NCBI GenBank assembly: GCA_050955105.1
Contig: JBPBQZ010000120.1
Coordinates: 1 to 11,157, forward strand
Source: JBPBQZ01 sp050955105
GTDB taxonomy: Bacteria > Pseudomonadota > Gammaproteobacteria > Burkholderiales > Burkholderiaceae
Reading direction: 5' to 3'
Length of the DNA: 11,157 bases
Under the pieces are notes generated by a model. The model ran no database searches and was not told the origin of the DNA. It saw only the letters and a program-made list of their open reading frames with translations. The position numbers and the translations under genes are program-made. Shown here in pieces: positions 6,220 through 11,157 of the stretch (within the stretch, counting starts at the first letter, position 1; every line of letters begins with the position of its first letter).

Positions 6220-8243
6220 ATGACCACATACCCCGCGCTATTCGAACCGCTGCAGATTGGCCCCATGAAAATCGCCAACCGCATCATGATGTCCGGGATG
6301 TCAGCCGGCAATCGAACCACGGAGACCGGCGATATTTCACTCGAGACCATCGCCTATTACGTGGAGCGTGCACGCAGCTGCCCTGGAATGATCGCGGTGG
6401 GCGCCGCCGCGGTGGTGCCTCCGGAAGATGGCCCGCCGACGCGGCATCAGCGGGCCGGCAGCGGTGGGCTACGGCTGTATGCGGACGACATGGTGCCGAA
6501 GTTGGCCAAGCTGGTCGATGCCGTACATCAATACGACGTCAAGTTTGGCATTCAGCTTTTCAATTCAGGCGGCACCGAGCGTGGTACCAACGCGCTGATC
6601 TCCCCGTCGGGAGAGTCCTCCAATGTTCGCGTACACCGCGAGCCGGGTCGTAAGCGCTCCGGTCAGATCAATCGTCCATTGGAAACCGACGAGATAGCCA
6701 CCATCGTCGACTACTATGCCAGCGGTGCCGAGCGCTGCCGGCAGGCGGGTTTCGACTTCGTCGAGATTCACGCGGGACATGGCTATCTCATCAGCAACTT
6801 CATGACGCCGCTGTTCAATCACCGTAGCGACCAATATGGCGGCAGCTTTGAAAACCGCGTGCGCTTCCTGCTGGAAATTGTGCGGGCTACCAAGGAGCGG
6901 GTGGGTTCCAGCATGGCGGTTGGCGTGAAATTCAACGGCGACGACTTTATCGGCGCGGATGGATGGAAGCTCGAGGACTCGCAGCGTCTTGCCCCATTGG
7001 TGGAAGCTGCCGGCGCGGATTACATCACGCTGACTGCCGGCTTGATCGGATCGGATCGTCTGACGATTCCCCCGCTTTATGAAGCGCAAGGTTGCTACGT
7101 CAACCTGGCGGCCGCGATTAAACCCCTGGTCTCGATTCCCGTGGCGACGGTTGGGCGGATCAAGACCCCGGCGATGGCCCAGGAACTGGTTGAGCAACGC
7201 ACGGTCGATTTCGTGGTGCTGGGTAGAGCCTTCATCGCCGATTCCGAGTTCGTATCGAAAACGCGCGAAGGCCGGGCCAGTGATATCCGCCCTTGTCTGG
7301 CCGACTGCCGTGGCTGTGCGGATGAACATATTCAACGCGGCGGCCTGACGAGTTGTGTGGTGAATCCGCGCATGTGTCGGGAGTTGGACCTCATCGACGT
7401 CGAAGGCTCGGCGGCAGACCATCCCAAAAAGGTGGTTGTCATCGGCGGTGGGCTTGCAGGACTGGAAGCGGCCCGGCGCTGTGCCTTTTCAGGGCATCAG
7501 GTAACGCTTTTCGAATCGCGCAAGCAACTGGGCGGCCAGATCAGGCTGGCCGCCGCAATTCCAGGACGGCAAGAATTAGGTGACATCCTGCCGTGGTATG
7601 AGCATCAGTTGGCGAAGTACAAAGTCGATATCCGGCTCGACACCACAGTAGACGAGGCCTTGCTATCGGCGGCGTCACCCGACGTGGTTCTTGTCGCGAC
7701 GGGTAGCCAGCCGCAGGTTCCCGCATACCTTCTCAACGCGGTCATGAATGCCGCGAATATCAATATCGTGATGCTGGACGATATGATCGAAGACGGCGAA
7801 TTGCCTGGACAGGCGGTGCTGGTAGTTGGCGGGGACCAAAATGGCATGGTTGCAGCCGACTATCTGGCCGAGCAAGGATGCCAGGTTTGGGTAGCCGAGG
7901 CGACCAGTCATTCGCCACCAAACTGGCGGGGCACGACCGCTGGTATCTGTTCAATCGCACCAACAGCAAGCATGTTCAACGCATCAAGAACGTCGTGGGC
8001 ATCGAGGTCGGCGCCGATGACAAAGTGACGCTGAACACGCCCGCGGCGCCAGTGGAACTGCCCCATATAGACGCCATTGTCTTCGCCAGCGAGCGTAAGT
8101 CCGATCGATCTCTCGCCGAGATTTCGAATCGGATGGGTATCGAGACTCACGTGGTGGGCGATGCTTTTGACGCGACCTCCGAACAGAGCGGAACCATATT
8201 TGCCAATATCGCGCGAGCCTATGACGTAGCCCGCAATATTTGA
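6220..8243 (+). pseudogene. FadH / trimethylamine dehydrogenase-like FMN, 4Fe-4S, FAD oxidoreductase, frameshifted near 7911
   Basis: The intact frame runs from ATG 6220 (GAGAAG just upstream) to 8028, but homology-like sequence leaves that frame at about 7911 and continues in the next frame to a TGA at 8241-8243. Adding one T in CATTCGCC (7909-7916) would rejoin them as TSH-FATKLAG, giving 674 residues, close to E. coli 2,4-dienoyl-CoA reductase FadH (672). The order is: an old-yellow-enzyme barrel (1 to about 350) with EIHAGHGYLISNF, including the FadH-type catalytic Tyr (Tyr189), and QYGGSFENR; four cysteines (359, 363, 366, 379) for a 4Fe-4S cluster; an FAD-binding VVVIGGGLAGLEAA (first glycine at 409); and a second dinucleotide site, LVVGGDQNG, in which the middle Gly is Asp539. 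Relatives reduce dienoyl- or enoyl-CoA, or oxidise amines. The break removes about 110 C-terminal residues of the FAD/NAD(P) module, so the gene is either inactivated or carries a sequencing error. Confidence 0.85.
7909..7913 (+). other. Apparent single-base deletion (frameshift site)
   Basis: The local sequence is AGTCATTCGCC. The upstream frame reads Thr-Ser-His and then loses sense, while the frame starting at 7914 reads Ala-Thr-Lys-Leu and stays open for 110 codons to a natural stop. One extra T after 7911 restores a continuous protein. No slippery heptamer is present, so programmed frameshifting is unlikely. Confidence 0.7.
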
Positions 8244-8251
8244 CGCGGCCC

Positions 8252-8288
8252 CGCGCCTTCCTGGCGTCGCCAACGCGGCGAAGGCGCG
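8252..8288 (+). terminator. GC-rich hairpin after the FadH-like gene
   Basis: CGCGCCTTC (8252-8260) and GAAGGCGCG (8280-8288) are exact reverse complements with a 19-base loop that can fold further (GGCG with CGCC). The stem starts eight bases after the restored stop codon at 8243, which supports 8243 as the true gene end. No T-run follows. Confidence 0.5.
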
Positions 8289-8343
8289 CTGCCGCGCCAA
8301 CGGCTGGAGCGCACGTGACAATCCGCTCGTCAAAATCCTCGTT

Positions 8344-8378
8344 GTCTTAAAATAGTCGATCACGCGACTATCTAAGAC
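8344..8378 (+). promoter_or_regulatory. Two-part perfect dyad directly upstream of hydrolase ribosome binding site
   Basis: The outer arms GTCTTA (8344-8349) and TAAGAC (8373-8378) flank inner arms ATAGTCG (8352-8358) and CGACTAT (8365-8371), leaving a six-base centre ATCACG and only small internal bulges (AA on one side, C on the other). In total 13 pairs match. The 3' edge lies two bases before AGGAG (8381-8385) of the hydrolase gene. It could be a DNA operator for a dimeric repressor or an mRNA stem that controls ribosome access. A -10-like TAAAAT (8348-8353) lies inside it, which favours an operator overlapping a promoter, though no clear -35 box is visible. Confidence 0.5.
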
Positions 8379-8390
8379 CCAGGAGAAAAA

Positions 8391-9338
8391 ATGAGCGCAG
8401 GCCAGCGGTTGCCCGGTACACCCCAACCTATGCATTATTGGGATGGCGCCGGCGTACGCCTCGCGGGCGATTCATGGGGCAACCCGGAAGGCCCGCTGGT
8501 GATATTGCAGCATGGCGGCGGCCAGACCCGCCATGCGTGGAAGCGCACCGGCGAAACACTCGGTACGGCCGGATATCACGCCATCGCCTTCGATGCGCGC
8601 GGTCACGGCGATTCCGACTGGGCGCCCGACGGCGTCTACAGCCAGGACTCGATGGTGCAGGATCTGCAGCACGTGGTGGCTGCGCTCGGCAATCGGCGGC
8701 CGGTGCTGATCGGTGCGTCGATGGGTGGAGGCACCAGCCTGGTCGCGGCCGGCGAGCGTCACGTCGATGCGACCGCGCTGGTACTGGTCGACGTGGCGCC
8801 GCGCATCGAGAAAGGCGGCGTCGACAAGATCCATGCGTTCATGTCGCAAAAGCCGCAGGGCTTCGAATCGCTCGAAGAAGTCGCGGACGCGATCGCCAGC
8901 TATCAGCCACACCGGCAACGTCCGAGCAATCTACAGGGTCTTGCCAAGAACGTACGCCTGGGCGCCGACGGCAAATACCATTGGCATTGGGATCCGCGCA
9001 TTCATGTGGGCCGGCACGACCTGATGCGCCGCCAGACGCGCCTGGAAGATAGCGCGCGCACCCTTAATGTGCCGACGCTGCTGGTGCGCGGCGGCATGTC
9101 GGACCTGCTCAGTGAAGACGGCGTACGCGAATTCCAGAAGCTGGTGCCCAACTGCGAGGTCGTCAACATCGATGCGGCCGGTCACATGGTCGCGGGCGAT
9201 CGTAACGACAGCTTCGGGCGCGCGGCGGTCGAATTTCTCACGCGCGTGGTGCCGGTCGACGGCGCGCCGTTGCTGGGCACACAGCGCGAAGAACTACTCA
9301 GGAAGATGGAAGCAGACGATCTGAACGACGTACCCTGA
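8391..9338 (+). CDS. Alpha/beta-fold hydrolase (esterase/thioesterase/epoxide-hydrolase superfamily)
   Basis: This 315-residue protein has no signal peptide and is probably cytoplasmic. The fold markers occur in order: the oxyanion loop HGGG (41-44), AFDARGHGDSD (66-76), the nucleophile elbow GASMGGG with Ser110, a cap region (about 140-215) rich in His/Arg/Trp, the acid GGMSDLL with Asp238, and AGHMVAGD with His265. The Ser-Asp-His triad is complete, and Ser at the nucleophile position argues against classical epoxide hydrolase or haloalkane dehalogenase (Asp nucleophile). The substrate is not readable; an ester, lactone, CoA-thioester or C-C bond (MCP-hydrolase-like) is possible, and the context suggests a role in handling CoA esters or a ring-opened intermediate. 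ATG 8391 is preceded by AGGAG (8381-8385), a strong site, with a dyad immediately upstream. An 86 bp gap leads to the MaoC gene. Confidence 0.9.
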   Translation: MSAGQRLPGTPQPMHYWDGAGVRLAGDSWGNPEGPLVILQHGGGQTRHAWKRTGETLGTAGYHAIAFDARGHGDSDWAPDGVYSQDSMVQDLQHVVAALGNRRPVLIGASMGGGTSLVAAGERHVDATALVLVDVAPRIEKGGVDKIHAFMSQKPQGFESLEEVADAIASYQPHRQRPSNLQGLAKNVRLGADGKYHWHWDPRIHVGRHDLMRRQTRLEDSARTLNVPTLLVRGGMSDLLSEDGVREFQKLVPNCEVVNIDAAGHMVAGDRNDSFGRAAVEFLTRVVPVDGAPLLGTQREELLRKMEADDLNDVP

Positions 9339-9362
9339 GGCACCGCTAGAATACGCAACAGG

Positions 9363-9387
9363 TCGATCGAGCATGCAACTCGATCGA
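9363..9387 (+). promoter_or_regulatory. 9-bp inverted repeat between hydrolase and MaoC genes
   Basis: TCGATCGAG (9363-9371) and CTCGATCGA (9379-9387) are exact reverse complements around CATGCAA. The hexamer ATGCAA recurs just after the dyad (9387-9392). It is 24 bp after the hydrolase stop and 37 bp before the MaoC start. The lower GC and position leave both an operator and a transcript hairpin possible; no T-run follows. Confidence 0.4.
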
Positions 9388-9424
9388 TGCAATTCAGTCC
9401 GAAGACATTATAAGGAGACACTGA

Positions 9425-9913
9425 ATGGCCACTGTTCCGTATCAACCCACCTCGCGCGGCAAATATTGGGATGACCTGCAGATCGGCGAGATGTTCGTCT
9501 CGCCACGCCGCACCATCACTGAAGCCGACATCGTCAATTTCGCCTGCATCACCGGCGATTTCAACGCACCCCACATCGACGCGGAATTCTGTCGCGAGCA
9601 GCCCTATGAAGTACCGATTGCGCATGGCCCGATGATCTTTTCGATCGCCGCGGGGCTGACCTATCAGACCGGGTTTGCGCACGGCACCGTGGTAGCGATG
9701 CTCGGCCTCGATAGCTGGGACATCTTTCTGCCAGTGAAAGCCGGCGATACGCTGCATGTGAGAGTGACGATTCATGACAAGGCGCCTACCAGCAAAGGTC
9801 GGGTCGGCATCATCAAGTTCTTCCGGGAAGTGGTGAACCAGCGCGGCGAAGTCGTGCAATCGATGCTGGTGCGCAATATGTTTTTGTGTCGGCCGGCGCA
9901 GGTCGCGGCGTGA
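9425..9913 (+). CDS. MaoC-family (R)-specific enoyl-CoA hydratase-like protein
   Basis: This single hot-dog domain of 162 residues is of the length expected for MaoC/PhaJ-type hydratases. The hydratase-2 motif reads TITEADIVNFACITGDFNAPHID (split here as residues 30-39 and 40-52): Asp45 and His50 are five apart, as in the catalytic Asp31/His36 pair of PhaJ, with Asn47 between. IAHGPMIFSIAAGL (about 64-77) forms the following helix. Known members add water to trans-2-enoyl-CoA to give (R)-3-hydroxyacyl-CoA in the cytoplasm. Some relatives act on mesaconyl- or methyl-branched CoA, or on steroid enoyl-CoA. Here it would follow the fused dehydrogenase. AAGGAG (9412-9417), seven bases before the ATG, is the best ribosome binding site in the window. 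It is the last + strand gene; 77 bp separate it from the convergent glycosyltransferase. Confidence 0.92.
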   Translation: MATVPYQPTSRGKYWDDLQIGEMFVSPRRTITEADIVNFACITGDFNAPHIDAEFCREQPYEVPIAHGPMIFSIAAGLTYQTGFAHGTVVAMLGLDSWDIFLPVKAGDTLHVRVTIHDKAPTSKGRVGIIKFFREVVNQRGEVVQSMLVRNMFLCRPAQVAA

Positions 9914-9990
9914 CTGCCCGCCGCCCACTGTGTCGATGCGGCTGCCCGCGTCCTCGCCGAAGACGCAAGCGGCTCGGATCGATCGCGCCC
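9914..9990. other. Convergent gap between MaoC and glycosyltransferase genes
   Basis: The 77 bp between two converging genes carry no strong terminator. Only a weak five-pair stem is seen (GCGTC 9948-9952 with GACGC 9962-9966), with no T- or A-run on either side. Confidence 0.5.
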
Positions 9991-11157
9991 TTACGCGCGG
10001 TACTTGAACGTCCGGCTGAGTCGACCTCTTGCGTGTACCATCTTTCTACGCAAAGGCAGCATGCGGTTCCAGACGAACCTCAACAGACGAAATACCTTGG
10101 CAACCGGCGCCAGACAGCGATACACCGCACGTAGTGAGGACTCGCTACTCAAAACACGTTGCAGCATTGCTTCGACATCCGGCGATGCCGCAGCGTGCCG
10201 CCTTGCGCTCTCGGCTACGCACGCTGGCAGTCCAAGCACCAGGTGTCTGGAGCCCACGCGTAGTGCGGGCGAAGCACTAGTGCGCAACATGTCAGCGTAC
10301 TCCAAGTGCCTGATCGAACCGCTCCTGGGCCTATTCAGCATGGAATCGGCGCGTCTGCGATAAAAGAAATAAACACCCGTAGTAACAATGCAACGCACGC
10401 CGGCGTCGCACATCCGCATGTAGAGGGACCAATCCTCGTAGCAATGAAGATCCTCGTTGTATGGAAAACGTTCTAGCACCGTCTTACGAAACAGGGCTGT
10501 GGCCGTGGAAAAGCGGTTCTCCAAAAGCCCGGCGATGCGCGCCTCGCCGGTGAATATGCCGTAAGCCATCGCTTCGGTGCAATCCAGCGTCGAAATATCT
10601 TCGCCATCGTTGAAATACGCAGCCGGCGTGACCACCAAGTCGAATTCCGGATGGCGTTCCAGCGCATGTACGGCCTTGCTGACAAAAGCCGGATCGATAA
10701 GATCATCAGCATCGAGCGTCAAAACGTAGCGACCCCTGGCGTGGCGGATGCCGAGATTACGCGCGGCTGCCAGGCCCACGTTGCCGCTCGGTTGTACGAC
10801 CTGGAAGCGCGCCTCATCGATCAGACCTAGCTTATCGATGATCTCCACACTGCTTCGATCGGTAGACGCATCATTGACCACCACGATTTCGATATTGCGA
10901 TAGGTCATCGCAATGACACTGTCGAGTGTCTCGCAAAGATAACTACCCAGATTGAAATGCGGGATGACGATCGAAACGAGCGGGGCTGCGTAATCGAGCG
11001 CCTCGGGGTCTGGGTCGGCGCCAAATTGCGATAACGACGTGCAGGTTTCTTCGTCATCGGATGGACAGCGGTGCTGCCACGGCCACGGATCACTTCGCAG
11101 CTCGACTACCGTAAGCCGTGCCGATGCTGCGTGGCTGCGCTCGAGCGTTTCGGCAAG
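9991..11157 (-). CDS. Family 2 (GT-A) glycosyltransferase, 5' end beyond right window edge
   Basis: Reading leftward, the frame is open from the right edge to TAA at 9991-9993, giving 388 visible residues. The Met at 10908 lies inside the nucleotide-binding fold and is not the start: the preceding codons read PLVSIVIPHFNLGSYLCETLDSV in pieces at visible residues 59-81, the normal first strand and helix of a GT2 domain. Key motifs are VVVNDASTD (92-100), the metal-binding LDADDL (148-153), and YEDWSLYMRM (240-249) with the catalytic-base ED. A basic C-terminal tail follows. A further 58 residues before the GT2 domain include Trp/Pro/Cys-rich sequence of unknown identity and suggest an extra N-terminal domain, perhaps a second transferase. 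Such enzymes add sugars to surface polysaccharide or glycan on the cytoplasmic side of the membrane. It is convergent with and functionally unrelated to the CoA genes, and its codon use looks less GC-biased by eye. Confidence 0.88.
   Translation of the reverse strand, partial: LAETLERSHAASARLTVVELRSDPWPWQHRCPSDDEETCTSLSQFGADPDPEALDYAAPLVSIVIPHFNLGSYLCETLDSVIAMTYRNIEIVVVNDASTDRSSVEIIDKLGLIDEARFQVVQPSGNVGLAAARNLGIRHARGRYVLTLDADDLIDPAFVSKAVHALERHPEFDLVVTPAAYFNDGEDISTLDCTEAMAYGIFTGEARIAGLLENRFSTATALFRKTVLERFPYNEDLHCYEDWSLYMRMCDAGVRCIVTTGVYFFYRRRADSMLNRPRSGSIRHLEYADMLRTSASPALRVGSRHLVLGLPACVAESARRHAAASPDVEAMLQRVLSSESSLRAVYRCLAPVAKVFRLLRFVWNRMLPLRRKMVHARGRLSRTFKYRA

Noticed and set aside
6147..6653. 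168-codon + strand frame over the start of the FadH-like gene
   Set aside because: It overlaps the clear barrel domain in another frame and shows no motif.
9886..10134. 82-codon + strand frame across the convergent gap
   Set aside because: It overlaps the ends of both well-supported neighbours, is Arg/Pro-rich in the manner of GC shadow frames and has no ribosome binding site.
1..11157. CRISPR array, insertion sequence, integrase, tRNA or riboswitch
   Set aside because: No spaced direct repeats, transposase motifs, terminal inverted repeats, cloverleaf or known riboswitch core were seen on either strand.

Overview
The window reads as chromosomal DNA from a GC-rich proteobacterium, most likely beta or gamma. 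This is an inference from the strong GC bias at third codon positions, AAGGAG-type ribosome binding sites, and the style of the CoA-ester catabolic genes. No rRNA, tRNA or marker gene is present to fix the genus.

Positions 1 to about 9913 hold seven genes, all on the + strand. In order they are: the 3' part of an alpha-methylacyl-CoA racemase-like CoA-transferase III gene (1-741); an ACS-family MFS permease with a GTG start (1142-2482); an FMN-dependent nitronate monooxygenase-family protein (2580-3689); a 748-residue acyl-CoA dehydrogenase made of two fused ACAD units (3841-6087); a FadH/trimethylamine-dehydrogenase-like flavin/Fe-S oxidoreductase broken by one apparent missing T near 7911 (6220-8243); an alpha/beta hydrolase (8391-9338); and a MaoC-type hydratase (9425-9913). 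On the - strand from 9991 to the right edge lies a family 2 glycosyltransferase, convergent with the rest. It is unrelated in function and runs off the window.

The + strand genes fit one job. The permease would import an organic acid. The racemase would fix the configuration of an alpha-methyl branch on its CoA thioester. The fused dehydrogenase would introduce a double bond and the MaoC protein would hydrate it. The FadH-like enzyme would reduce an enoyl or dienoyl intermediate, and the NMO-type flavoprotein and the hydrolase would perform accessory steps. No CoA ligase, thiolase or regulator is in view. The substrate is therefore open; a methyl-branched, isoprenoid, alicyclic or steroid-like acid is the best guess. 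This is an inference from families, not a demonstrated pathway.

The genes are spaced 86 to 400 bp apart, unusually loose for one operon. Nearly every gap carries a perfect inverted repeat: GC-rich stems without T-tracts after several stop codons, an AT-rich palindrome 100 bp before the permease, and a long two-part dyad ending two bases before the hydrolase ribosome binding site. The most notable points are the fused ACAD in which only the second half keeps the catalytic glutamate, the frameshift in the FadH-like gene together with its atypical cysteine spacing, and the palindromes in the gaps.
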